From positions 868,001 through 932,000 of the forward strand of contig NZ_LQGV01000003.1 of assembly GCF_001620065.1 (NCBI RefSeq): a stretch of 64,000 nt of DNA, read 5' to 3'. This document shows positions 17,114 to 25,229 of this stretch, piece by piece. The stretch is from Microbacterium sp. TNHR37B (GTDB taxonomy: Bacteria > Actinomycetota > Actinomycetes > Actinomycetales > Microbacteriaceae). Both the position numbers and the translations under genes were made by a program. The stretch's first letter is position 1, and every line of letters starts with the position of its first letter. Below the pieces are notes generated by a model, which was not told the DNA's origin, did not search any database, and worked only from the letters and a program-made list of their open reading frames with translations.

Positions 17114-17117
17114 CCGG

Positions 17118-17930
17118 TCAGCCCTTGACGGCGCCCGACAGCACGCCTTCGATGAACCGGCGCTGGAAGGCGACGTAGAGCACGACGATCGGCAGGGCGA
17201 CGAGGATCGCCGCCGCCGACATCAGGTTGTACTGGGTCGTGTACTTGTTGGAGAAGCTGCCCAGCGCCACGGTCACCGGTAGGTGGTCCGGGTTGTTGAC
17301 GAGGACGAAGGCCAGGAAGTAGTCGTTCCACGTCCACATGAAGGTCAGCAGCCCCAGCGTGATCACGGCCGGAGTCGTCAACGGCAGCACGATGCTGCGG
17401 AGCACGCGAACGGGGCCGGCGCCGTCGAGCATCGCCGACTCGATGATGCCGCCCGGCACGGCGCGGAAAGACGCCCGCATCCAGAACACGCCGAAGCTGA
17501 CGCTCAGCCCGGCGTGGGCGATGATCAGCGCGATGACGGTGCTGGCGAACGGAGTGGAGCGCATCGTGAAGTACAGCGGCACGATGATCCCCTCCAGCGG
17601 GATCATGATGCCCGCGAGGAACACGAGGAACACCCAACGATGACCGGGTGCCCGCAGCACCTCGAGTCCGTACGCGGCCAGCGGGGTGACGACCAGGGTG
17701 ATCGCCACGACTGCGAGGCTGATGGTGAGGCTCACCGTGAGGTGCGATCCGAAGTCGGACTGCTGCCACGCGATGACGAAGTTCTCCCAGCGGAGATCGG
17801 CGAGGTCGGGCCGACCGTTGGGGGTGGGGCTCAGCGCCGACAACACGAGCAGGCCGATCGGGATGAGCACGACTCCCGCCATGAACAGGAGCACGGCGAG
17901 GTTCAGGATGCGTTCGCGGCGGGAGATCAT
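17118..17930 (-). CDS. Carbohydrate ABC transporter permease, MalG type
   Basis: This 270-aa inner-membrane permease has six helices. The EAA loop that contacts the ATPase reads ESAMLDGAGPVRVLRSIVLP near residue 185. The C-terminus FQRRFIEGVLSGAVKG is typical of the MalG/CUT1 group. It overlaps the upstream permease by 4 nt (ATGA). No ATPase gene is present in the locus, so a shared MsiK-like ATPase elsewhere is expected, as in many actinobacteria. Confidence 0.94.
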   Translation of the reverse strand: MISRRERILNLAVLLFMAGVVLIPIGLLVLSALSPTPNGRPDLADLRWENFVIAWQQSDFGSHLTVSLTISLAVVAITLVVTPLAAYGLEVLRAPGHRWVFLVFLAGIMIPLEGIIVPLYFTMRSTPFASTVIALIIAHAGLSVSFGVFWMRASFRAVPGGIIESAMLDGAGPVRVLRSIVLPLTTPAVITLGLLTFMWTWNDYFLAFVLVNNPDHLPVTVALGSFSNKYTTQYNLMSAAAILVALPIVVLYVAFQRRFIEGVLSGAVKG

Positions 17931-18892
17931 GACGAGGCCCTGTCGGTGATGCGCACGACGACGACCGAGACGAGCAGCGACAGCACCGCGAGAGTGACTC
18001 CGATCGCGGCCGCGCCCCCGACATCCTGCTGCGTGAACGCCTTGGAGTACAGAAGCACCGCCGGGGTGATGGTCGAGGTGCCGGGCCCACCGCGGGTGGT
18101 GAGCCAGACGAGGTCGAACACGCGCAGGGCGCCGATGAGCGTGAGGGTCAGGGCGACCGCGAGTTGCGGAATCAGTCCCGGAAGAGTGACGGAGAAGAAC
18201 TCACGCACCGCTCCCGCACCGTCGATGCGCGCCGCTTCGTAGAGCTCCACCGGGATGTTGCCGGCTCCGGAGACGAACAGCAGCATGCACAGGCCCATCG
18301 TCGTCCAGGTGCCGGCGAGCGCGAGCACGGGAAGGGTGAGGGTGAAGCTGCCGAGCCAGGGCTGTGCCAGGTCGCCGAGTCCGACCGCGCGCAGCGCCGA
18401 GTTGACCGCTCCGTCGAGTGAGAACAGTTGGCGCCAGATGACCACGATCACCACCGAGGTGAGCACCTGCGGGAGGAAGATCACCGAGCGGAAGAACCCG
18501 GTTGCCCGCGTGCGGCGCCGCGAGAGCAGCGCCGCCGACAGTAGTCCGAGGGCGATGGGGATCACGGCGAAGAAGACCACCATCACCGCGGTGTGCGACA
18601 GGGCTTCGCCGATGAGCGGGTCACCGGCGAAGTCGGCGTAGTTCCCCAGCCCCACCCAGGTCGAAGGCCCGACGCCGTTCCAGCGGAACAGCGAGAACCA
18701 CACGCTCTGCACGGTCGGGACGATGACTACGAACGCGTAGAGGACGAGGGCCGGCACGAGGAACATCCACGCGACGGCGCCCCGCCGGAGGCGCGCGGCA
18801 CGGCGCGCGCCTCCGGCGGGGGAGGGAGCGAAGCGTCGGGTGCGCCTCTCCTCCCCCGCCGGTGCCCCCGTCGTGATCACCGGTCGGCTCAC
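17927..18892 (-). CDS. Carbohydrate ABC transporter permease, MalF type
   Basis: This is a 321-aa permease partner. A basic cytoplasmic N-terminus (about 1-38) precedes the first helix AWMFLVPALVLYAFVV. FRSVIFLPQVLTSVVIVVIW and the EAA loop ELYEAARIDGAGAVREFFSV are typical of CUT1 MalF-type subunits. It forms the membrane channel with the next gene, which it overlaps by 4 nt. Its own start overlaps the end of the binding-protein gene by 4 nt, so all three genes are translationally coupled. Confidence 0.94.
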   Translation of the reverse strand: MSRPVITTGAPAGEERRTRRFAPSPAGGARRAARLRRGAVAWMFLVPALVLYAFVVIVPTVQSVWFSLFRWNGVGPSTWVGLGNYADFAGDPLIGEALSHTAVMVVFFAVIPIALGLLSAALLSRRRTRATGFFRSVIFLPQVLTSVVIVVIWRQLFSLDGAVNSALRAVGLGDLAQPWLGSFTLTLPVLALAGTWTTMGLCMLLFVSGAGNIPVELYEAARIDGAGAVREFFSVTLPGLIPQLAVALTLTLIGALRVFDLVWLTTRGGPGTSTITPAVLLYSKAFTQQDVGGAAAIGVTLAVLSLLVSVVVVRITDRASS

Positions 18893-20241
18893 TTCGTGGC
18901 GCGGAACTCGTCGTCGTTGGCCTGTGCGGCGGCGACGAGATCGGCGGGCGTGCCCTGCCCGTCGAACATCCTCTGCAGGTTGACGGTGAGCGCATCGAGC
19001 ATGGTCGGCGTCGCCCAGTCGAAGTAGGGCAGGTAGCCGTTGGCGGCCGTGACGGCGTTGAGCGACTCGATGCCGTCGTTGAGCATCGGGGAGTCGGTGT
19101 CGGGTTGGAACGACCCGAACATCGGGATGATCTGGTTGTCCATGGCCGCCTGACCGGCCGTCGCACTCGCCATCCAGTTCAGGAACAGCGCGGCCGCGTC
19201 CGGCTCTTGCGTGTTCGCGGCGACGGAGAAGTTCTGCGATGCCGAGCCGACGGCGGTCAGCGCTCCGCCGTCACGGCGAGGCAGGATGAACTGGCCGAAC
19301 CCGTCGCCCTGCGCCTGGTCGGCGAACGGGAGGAATCCCGAGTACCAGAAGGTGAAGAGCCCCTTCCCCTCGACGAAGTCCTGCAGTGCGTCCGAGCTCG
19401 GCACGCCCGCGAAGTCGGGCGTGAAGTACCCCGCGTCGACCCATTCCTGGTAGACGGTCGCCGCGTCTTCGAGACCGGATGCCGCAGCGTCCGCTCCCTT
19501 GGCGAAGACGAAGTCGCGGATGGCCTGGCCGTCACCGATCGAGGCCTGCAGGGCGAGCAGCGTGGCCGAGGCCGGCCAGCCGTCTTGGGTCCCCAGCGCG
19601 ATCGGCACCTCTCCGGCATCCTTGGCGGTCTTCAATGCTGCGGTGAAGTCGTCGTAGGTCTCAGGCTTTTCGAGGCCGAGCTTCTCGAGGATCGCGCGGT
19701 TGTAGAACACCGTCACGAACGCGCCTTGGTTGATGGGCATGCCGTAGAGGCTGCCCTGCCCGATGTTCTTGCCGTCGGCGCTCGCCATGCTCTGCTGCAG
19801 GATCGTGTCGGGCAGGTTCCCCGCCCAGTCGTAGGCCTCGGAGTAGGCGTCGAGGTTGAGCAACAGCCCACTGGATGCCAGGTCGCCGACCCCCGACCAG
19901 CCCTGGTTGGCGGGGACGATGTCGGGAGACGTCGCCTCCGACAGGCGCAGTCGCAGCGTGGAGTTCACGTCGTTGCCGCTCTCGCTCGTGCGCTCGATGG
20001 TGATGTCGGGGTACTCGTCTTCAAATGAGCTGACCACCGCGTCCATCCATCGGCCGATCGGCGACTGCGCATCGGTGAAGGTGTCGAGCACCGTGACGGT
20101 CGCGGTGCCGATCTTCGCCGGATCGGTGACGACGTCGCCATCACTGGTGGGGGCGGGCGCCGCGGTGCCGCCGGGCGCGCAGCCGGCCAGGAGGACCGCG
20201 GTCAGCGGCACGGCTACGGCAGCGAACTTCCATGACTTCAT
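18889..20241 (-). CDS. Extracellular sugar-binding lipoprotein
   Basis: This 450-aa CUT1 solute-binding protein captures the sugar outside the membrane. The signal peptide ends in the lipobox VLLAGC (Cys at about residue 21). Family segments include TVTVLDTFTDAQSP, GMPINQGAFVTVFYNRAIL and LFTFWYSGFLPFADQ. The ATG at 20241 is preceded by GGAG at good spacing and starts a clear lipoprotein signal. The longer open frame upstream lies in the oxidoreductase gene. The sugar is unknown. Confidence 0.93.
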   Translation of the reverse strand: MKSWKFAAVAVPLTAVLLAGCAPGGTAAPAPTSDGDVVTDPAKIGTATVTVLDTFTDAQSPIGRWMDAVVSSFEDEYPDITIERTSESGNDVNSTLRLRLSEATSPDIVPANQGWSGVGDLASSGLLLNLDAYSEAYDWAGNLPDTILQQSMASADGKNIGQGSLYGMPINQGAFVTVFYNRAILEKLGLEKPETYDDFTAALKTAKDAGEVPIALGTQDGWPASATLLALQASIGDGQAIRDFVFAKGADAAASGLEDAATVYQEWVDAGYFTPDFAGVPSSDALQDFVEGKGLFTFWYSGFLPFADQAQGDGFGQFILPRRDGGALTAVGSASQNFSVAANTQEPDAAALFLNWMASATAGQAAMDNQIIPMFGSFQPDTDSPMLNDGIESLNAVTAANGYLPYFDWATPTMLDALTVNLQRMFDGQGTPADLVAAAQANDDEFRATK

Positions 20242-20266
20242 TGCGAAACTCCGTCGTCTCAGGTGA

Positions 20267-20314
20267 GTGTGGCTCTCGGGTGCGGGTGGTGTGTGGTTCT
20301 CGGGTGCGGGTGGT
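20267..20314. repeat. Two tandem 24-bp repeats
   Basis: Copies at 20267-20290 and 20291-20314 differ at one base (C/T at position 7). The unit ends in CTCGGGTGCGGGTGGT. They fill most of the 76-nt spacer between the oxidoreductase stop and the binding-protein start. They could affect translation or mRNA stability of the binding-protein gene. No function is shown. Confidence 0.8.
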
Positions 20315-20317
20315 GCT

Positions 20318-21433
20318 CTACTGCGCGTCTTCGTGGACGCGGTCGTGCACGCGATGGGCGTCGCCGCGACGCGCACGCGGACGCGGGGGACGGGGCTCGA
20401 AGGTGCTCTCGATGTGCTGGGTCTGCCCGCTTTCCGCGGCCCGCATGGCTGCGAGCATGATCTCGAGTACGTGGAAGGCCTGGTCGGGTCGGGTATAGGG
20501 CTCCTCGTCCCGCAACACGCAGTCGACGAGGTGGGCGAGGCCATCGGTCCAGGGCCAGTAGGAGCTGGCGCTCTCGATCAGCTGCCATGCACCCACCTCG
20601 TTGGCCCAGTACTCCAGGCCGGCGGGCGCCCAGTCGTCGCCCATGAGCTGGATGGTGCCCTCGAGGCCGTACACCTCCACCGCCGCTCCGCGGTACTTCT
20701 GCATGCCGAACGCGGTCGTCACGGTCGACAGGGCCCCCGATGCGTGCTCGATCACGATCTGGAAGGTGTCATCGGTCTCGACGCGGATCATCTCTCCGGC
20801 CACGACGCGCTCCGGGCGCGTCAGCGTCGACAGACACGTGACCTTCGACGCGGGGCCGAGGAGCCCGGTGAGGGAGGTCACGTTGTAGACACCGAGGTCG
20901 AAGAGGGGTCCCCCGCCGGGCGCGTAGAACCAGGCGCTCCAGTCGGGTCCGTCCCAGCCGTAGCGGGCGCGACCCAGAAGCGGCCGGCCGACCTTGCCCT
21001 CGGCGACGGCCGCGTACATCTGCTGGTAGTCGGGGCTCAGCTGCACGTGCGGGGCGCACACGAGCCGGCCGGGAGCGGCGTCGGCTGCCGCCAGCACGCG
21101 CCGCCCCTCTTCGAGGGTCACGGCCATGGGCTTCTCGACGAGCACGTTCTTGCCCGCCTCGAGGGAGCGGATGGTGAGCGACCCGTGCTCGGTCATCGAC
21201 GTGAGGATGAGCACGATGTCGACGGTCGGGTCGTCGATGACCTCGGCCGGGTCGACGGTGACCCGATCGACGCCGAACCGCTGCTGCACGATCTCCAGTC
21301 GTGAGGGGTCGAGGTCGCAGCCCACGATCGACGCCACCTTGCCCTGCGAGCGCAGGTTCACGATGAGCGGAAGGTAGGCGTTCTGGGCGACACTGCCACA
21401 GCCGATGACACCGATGGTCACGGATTCGGTCAC
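20318..21433 (-). CDS. Gfo/Idh/MocA-family oxidoreductase
   Basis: This is a 371-aa NAD(P)-dependent sugar dehydrogenase-like enzyme. The Rossmann motif GVIGCGSVAQNAY starts at residue 8. The EKP motif carries the usual catalytic Lys (E100-K101-P102), and GPLFDLGVYN (175-184) corresponds to the conserved GGxxxDxGxH stretch, with Tyr183 where many members have His. The C-terminal tail is unusual: Arg/His-rich from about residue 348 (PRPRARRGDAHRVHDRVHED). The GTG start has AAGGAG. It is the first gene of the minus-strand sugar operon and probably oxidises the imported sugar. Confidence 0.91.
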   Translation of the reverse strand: MTESVTIGVIGCGSVAQNAYLPLIVNLRSQGKVASIVGCDLDPSRLEIVQQRFGVDRVTVDPAEVIDDPTVDIVLILTSMTEHGSLTIRSLEAGKNVLVEKPMAVTLEEGRRVLAAADAAPGRLVCAPHVQLSPDYQQMYAAVAEGKVGRPLLGRARYGWDGPDWSAWFYAPGGGPLFDLGVYNVTSLTGLLGPASKVTCLSTLTRPERVVAGEMIRVETDDTFQIVIEHASGALSTVTTAFGMQKYRGAAVEVYGLEGTIQLMGDDWAPAGLEYWANEVGAWQLIESASSYWPWTDGLAHLVDCVLRDEEPYTRPDQAFHVLEIMLAAMRAAESGQTQHIESTFEPRPPRPRARRGDAHRVHDRVHEDAQ

Positions 21434-21478
21434 GGGGATCTCCTTCGAGGCGGGTATGCACGCAACGTACCAGCAATC

Positions 21479-21498
21479 AGACCAGCTAGTCCAGTACC
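21479..21498. promoter_or_regulatory. Candidate GntR site in the divergent promoter region
   Basis: Read on the minus strand this stretch contains CTGGACTAGCTGGT. It matches 11 of 14 positions of TTGGTCTAGTTGGT at 22287-22300, upstream of the bicupin gene. A further CTGGTACTAC lies at 21515-21524. It sits between the dehydrogenase start (21433) and the GntR start (21534), a good place for a site controlling both. Direct evidence is limited to the shared motif. Confidence 0.45.
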
Positions 21499-21533
21499 TG
21501 CAAGAATCGAACCTCTGGTACTACCATCGGGAT

Positions 21534-22265
21534 ATGGATGCAGCCACTTCGCCGGCCGTCGCGATCGCGGTCACGCAGACCCTCGACCTCATCGCGCGAC
21601 AGCTCAGCGGTGAGGGCGCACGCCTGCCGGGCGAACGCTCACTGGCCGAGAGCATCGGCGTCAGTCGCACCACCGTGCGCGCCGCCCTGCAGAAGCTCGA
21701 GGAGGACGGCGTCATCGAGGGCCAGCCCCAGCGCGGATGGTACGTGCGCCGTCACGGCAGCGTCTCCGACCGTTCCAGCGAGCTGGAGAGCTTCACCGAG
21801 GTCGCCCGGGCGCGCGGGTTCACGCCCAGTTCCGACGTGCTCTCCGCGACCGAGCGGCGAGCGACCATCGACGAGTCGGAGCAGCTCGAACTGCCGCCGG
21901 CGGCGCCGGTGATCGAGCTCGACCGGCTGCGCCGGGTCGACGACATCCCCATCTGCATCGATCGCACGATCATGTCGGGCACCGCGTGCGCCGGCATCCT
22001 CGACGCCGACCTCGCCACCGCGTCGCTCTATGAGCAGCTGCAGGTGCGCTGCGGCGTCTTCGTCACCCGATCCGCTTCCACACTGCAGGCGCGTGCCGCC
22101 TCGGCGAGGGAGGCAGAGCTGCTCGACCTGCGAGCAGGGGACCCCGTACTGGAGATCTCGACGAAGTCGCTCGCGGGGTCCACCGTCGTCCTCGTCTCCG
22201 ATGTCGTCTATCGGGGCGATTCCTACCGCTTCCAGGCCGAGCTCGTGCGCACCCAGCCGTTCTGA
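21534..22265 (+). CDS. GntR/HutC-family regulator of the sugar locus
   Basis: This 243-aa protein has a GntR winged helix at about residues 20-75 (GERSLAESIGVSRTTVRAAL, then the wing GWYVRRHG) and a UTRA ligand domain at about 90-240 (VIELDRLRRVDDIPICIDRT, DPVLEISTKSLA). UTRA domains bind sugars or related small molecules. The ATG at 21534 is chosen because TACCAT (21522-21527) lies 6 nt upstream. The longer frame lacks a ribosome site. It lies between the divergent importer operon and the bicupin/kinase genes and probably controls both. Confidence 0.9.
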   Translation: MDAATSPAVAIAVTQTLDLIARQLSGEGARLPGERSLAESIGVSRTTVRAALQKLEEDGVIEGQPQRGWYVRRHGSVSDRSSELESFTEVARARGFTPSSDVLSATERRATIDESEQLELPPAAPVIELDRLRRVDDIPICIDRTIMSGTACAGILDADLATASLYEQLQVRCGVFVTRSASTLQARAASAREAELLDLRAGDPVLEISTKSLAGSTVVLVSDVVYRGDSYRFQAELVRTQPF

Positions 22266-22286
22266 GCACACGACCGAACTCAGAAA

Positions 22287-22321
22287 TTGGTCTAGTTGGT
22301 ATGCCACTGGCCTGCTACACT
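22287..22321 (+). promoter_or_regulatory. Promoter and candidate GntR site of the bicupin/kinase operon
   Basis: TTGGTCTAGTTGGT (22287-22300) repeats the motif found in the gntR/dehydrogenase intergenic region. TACACT (22316-22321) is a -10 ending 6 nt before the ATG at 22328. The site lies about 15 bp upstream of the -10, where a bound GntR would block polymerase. Confidence 0.5.
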
Positions 22322-22327
22322 CCCGAC

Positions 22328-23227
22328 ATGACCACCCTGTCTGCTGGCCGCATGCCCGACGGACGCCGCCCCACCCCGCGGCCCCGATTCACCGAGCCGC
22401 AGCTCGTGCGACGCGTCGACGCGGTGGCCCACGTCTGGGGAGACGACGAGGCGGGCTACGTCACCGACAGAGTGATCTCCTCCACCGACCAGCTGCACGT
22501 GCTCGAGTTCGAGCTCGCCCCCGGCGGCGGCTTCCGCCACAGCGCGATGAACCCGACCGTCTTCGGCGCCGATGTCTTGTACTACGTGCTGTCGGGGGGC
22601 CTCGTGCTCGCCAACCCCGAGACCGGCGAGGTCACCGTCACCGAGGCCGGATCGGGACGTCTCTTCCACCGCGGCACCTGGCACAACGGCTTCTCGGCAT
22701 CCAGCGTCGAGCCGGTGCGGGTGCTGGAGTTCTTCTCCCCGCCGCCGTCGCGGGGTGCCGCCTCGGAGTTCGCGCGGCGACAGCCTGCGCTCACGAACAC
22801 GCGATACCGCGACGACCGGTGGGACGCGCGGTGGCCGCAGGCCCGCAGCGAGCACGCGGCGAGCACGTCGTTCGCGCGCGTCGCCGTCGACAACGCCCTG
22901 ATGTCGCTGCGCGACCACCAGCCGTCGCATCTGAACGCCACCCTCGTCAGCACCCCCTATCTGCACGTGATCGAAGGCAGCGTGCAGCCCGGCCACGTCG
23001 AACCCTTCCGTGTCGTCGAGCGCGAGTCGGTGCTGCACGTGCTGGAGGGCGAGCTATGGGTCGACGTGTGGAGCGACGAGGTCGGCTACCAGGCGACGAG
23101 CATCCTCGCCCCCGGTGACTCGATGTTCCTGCCGGTCGGATGCAGCGAGCGGCTGCTCGTGCGCTCCGCCTCGCCCGCCCGCTACCTCCGCGGTTCGGGC
23201 GAGGTCCCGAGCGACTGGACGCCGTGA
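22328..23227 (+). CDS. Double-cupin protein of the sugar locus
   Basis: This 299-aa protein has two predicted cupin barrels. The first (about 50-140) shows HVLEFELAPGGGFRHS, VLYYVLSGGLVLANPETGE and FHRGTWHNGF. The second (about 200-290) shows HVIEGSVQPGHVEPFRV, VLHVLEGELWVDV and LAPGDSMFLPVG. Several His residues could bind metal. Such bicupins may be sugar or uronate isomerases or epimerases, but the family is not recognised with certainty. It overlaps the ROK gene by 4 nt, which places it in sugar catabolism. The leaderless-type promoter supports the ATG. Confidence 0.75.
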   Translation: MTTLSAGRMPDGRRPTPRPRFTEPQLVRRVDAVAHVWGDDEAGYVTDRVISSTDQLHVLEFELAPGGGFRHSAMNPTVFGADVLYYVLSGGLVLANPETGEVTVTEAGSGRLFHRGTWHNGFSASSVEPVRVLEFFSPPPSRGAASEFARRQPALTNTRYRDDRWDARWPQARSEHAASTSFARVAVDNALMSLRDHQPSHLNATLVSTPYLHVIEGSVQPGHVEPFRVVERESVLHVLEGELWVDVWSDEVGYQATSILAPGDSMFLPVGCSERLLVRSASPARYLRGSGEVPSDWTP

Positions 23228-24027
23228 ACCTCCTCGCGATCGACATCGGCGGCACGTCCGTGCGCGCCGCCCGCGTGGACGACGACCTGATCGTCGAGCG
23301 CGTCGAGGCCCCGACGACGTCGGAGCTCACCGAGACGGTGCCGTCCCTGGCCCACCAGCTCGCGCGCGGACGGCAGATCGCGGCGATCGGTGTCGGGGTG
23401 CCCGAGTACGTGGATGCCGGTGTGGTCACCAGCGGCGAGGTGATCGCCTGGAGTGAGCGCATCGTGGCGTACCTCAGCGTGATCGCCCCGGTTCGGATCG
23501 AGTCCGACGTACGGTGCGGCGCCGTGGCGGAGTGGTCAGCGGAGCCCGGCTCGTCGCTGCTCTACGTTTCTTGGGGCACGGGGATCTCCTCCACGCTGGT
23601 GCTGCCGGACGGTCGTGCGTGGGAGGGACACCGGGGTCGGGCGATCGCGCTGGGCGAACGGCGCGTCGGCGAGGCACCCCTCGAGGCCCTCGCGTCGGGT
23701 CGGGGCGTGGAACGTCGCTATGAGGCCGAGACCGGCGCCGTCGTCGCGACGCGCGAGCTCGCTCAACGACGCGATGACCCGATCGCGTCGTTACTCCTGA
23801 CCGACGCGGGCGAGCTGTTGGCGGCGGCGGCGATCGACCTGGCGCGCACGCTCGATCCGGCGCGCGTGGTCGTGGGGGGCGGTCTCGGCTCCGCCGACAC
23901 CACGGCGTGGCGGGCGCTGCAGGCGGCCTGGAACAGAGCCTCTCTCGGCATCCCGCTGCGGCGGGCCCACCACGGCGCCGACGCGGGGCTGATCGGCGCC
24001 GCACTCACGGCGCGCACCGCCCGCTGA
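23224..24027 (+). CDS. ROK-family sugar kinase
   Basis: This is a 267-aa protein of the ROK fold. The N-terminal phosphate-binding motif is AIDIGGTSVRAA. ESDVRCGAVAEW replaces the usual NDANxAALAE but keeps the catalytic Asp, and YVSWGTGISS and VVVGGGLGSAD are the further glycine motifs. The Cys zinc cluster of classic ROK kinases is absent, and the protein is a little short (usual 290-320 aa), so activity is likely but not certain. It starts with GTGA overlapping the bicupin stop. It probably phosphorylates the imported sugar or its oxidised product. Confidence 0.83.
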   Translation: MNLLAIDIGGTSVRAARVDDDLIVERVEAPTTSELTETVPSLAHQLARGRQIAAIGVGVPEYVDAGVVTSGEVIAWSERIVAYLSVIAPVRIESDVRCGAVAEWSAEPGSSLLYVSWGTGISSTLVLPDGRAWEGHRGRAIALGERRVGEAPLEALASGRGVERRYEAETGAVVATRELAQRRDDPIASLLLTDAGELLAAAAIDLARTLDPARVVVGGGLGSADTTAWRALQAAWNRASLGIPLRRAHHGADAGLIGAALTARTAR

Positions 24028-24183
24028 AGCACGGTAGGACAGCACACGCCACACCAGGACGTCCGGAAGTCGACCCACCCCTGATTGTCGGAGATGAGAC
24101 CCGAGCCCGTGAGCGCGGGCGCGGGCGTGTCGCCCCGGGCGACGCGTCGAAGGCGTCACCGGCCTCTCCGCCGGAGACGCCGC

Positions 24184-24216
24184 GGGCCGGCGCGTAGCGC
24201 ACGCTACGGCCGGCCC
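24184..24216. terminator. GC-rich stem-loops between convergent operons
   Basis: GGGCCGGCGCGTAGCG (24184-24199) pairs with CGCTACGGCCGGCCC (24202-24216) with one bulge. A second hairpin, GTCGCC-CCG-GGCGAC, lies about 45 nt upstream. The region 24028-24232 lies between the convergent kinase and betaine-binding genes and shows no credible gene. A bidirectional terminator is inferred. Confidence 0.5.
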
Positions 24217-24232
24217 ACGGGAAGAGAGCGGA

Positions 24233-25132
24233 TCACACGGTCAGCGAGTCCACCCACTCCTTGTTCTCGGTCATCCACTGGCGGACGATGTCGGTGTAGT
24301 CGGTGATGTCCTCATCGGTGTTGTACATCACGTTCTCGAGCGAGAAGAGCATGTCGGAGTCCATGCGGAAGTCCTTCAGCCACGCGCTGACCTCGGGGAA
24401 GTCCGTGTCGAAGCCGGTGCGGGTGAACGTGTGGATCGACTCGGCGTCGCCCAGCGTGCCGTCGGGGTCGGCGAGGTCCTTGATGTCGTAGGCGTCGTAC
24501 GCCCAGTGCGGACGCCACAGCGTCACCGCGACGTTCTCGCCCGCGTCCAGCTTGCTGCTGAGCTCGGCGAGCATCGCCGGGGTCGAGGAGGTGATGTAGT
24601 CCATGCCCTCCAGGCCGTAGGTGGGGATGACGTTCTCCTGCGTGGCCTTGGTGAGTCCGGCACCCGGCTCGATGCCGATGAGACGTCCGCCGAACTGGTC
24701 CGAGGCCGCGGCGAGATCGGCGAGCGAGTCCACCGGCGCGTCGGCGTTCACGGCGATCGTGAGCTTCGCGTCGTCGTTCCAGGAGCCGAGGTCGACGATG
24801 TCGTCGCCGAACTCGTCGAAGTAGGCCGCGTGGGTGAGAGGCAGCCAGCCGTCGAGGGCGACGTCGTAGTCGCCGCCGGCGACACCCTGGAAGACGGGTC
24901 CGGCATCGGCGTACTCGAGGTCGACGTTGTAGCCCTTGTCCTCGAGGGCGAGCTTCCACAGATACGAGACGGCCTCGCCCTCCGGCCAGCCGTTGAACAC
25001 GCCGATCGTGATGTCCTTGCCGGCCTCGCCGCCACCGTTTCCGGCGTTCCCGGTATCGGCGGAGCAGCCGACGAGCGCGAGTGCGGCGGCCGATCCGAGG
25101 ACGAGGGTGCTCAGGAGGTGTCGCTTCTTCAT
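24233..25132 (-). CDS. Glycine betaine/proline-type ABC transporter substrate-binding lipoprotein
   Basis: This 299-aa OpuAC-type binding protein has a signal peptide with lipobox ALVGC (Cys at about residue 23). The domain opens with ITIGVFNGWPEGEAVSYLW and contains VALDGWLPLTHAAYFD, GLTKATQENVIPTY and VTLWRPHWAYDAYD. The aromatic residues in these loops resemble the Trp cage that binds quaternary ammonium compounds. AGGAAAG precedes the ATG. It is the last gene of a three-gene importer operon, with order ATPase, permease, binding protein. Role: osmoprotectant uptake. Confidence 0.93.
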   Translation of the reverse strand: MKKRHLLSTLVLGSAAALALVGCSADTGNAGNGGGEAGKDITIGVFNGWPEGEAVSYLWKLALEDKGYNVDLEYADAGPVFQGVAGGDYDVALDGWLPLTHAAYFDEFGDDIVDLGSWNDDAKLTIAVNADAPVDSLADLAAASDQFGGRLIGIEPGAGLTKATQENVIPTYGLEGMDYITSSTPAMLAELSSKLDAGENVAVTLWRPHWAYDAYDIKDLADPDGTLGDAESIHTFTRTGFDTDFPEVSAWLKDFRMDSDMLFSLENVMYNTDEDITDYTDIVRQWMTENKEWVDSLTV

Positions 25133-25229
25133 GGGTTTTCCTTTCCTCCCGTGTGCTGTGTCACGGGTGTTGGGGATGCCCGCGGGGTACCGCGGACGGA
25201 CGACGCTGACGCGTCGGGTCAGGAGGTGC

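Noticed and set aside
24005-24202. 65-aa minus-strand open frame in the kinase/betaine intergenic region
   Set aside because: It overlaps the terminator hairpins, has no ribosome site, and its composition is random-like.
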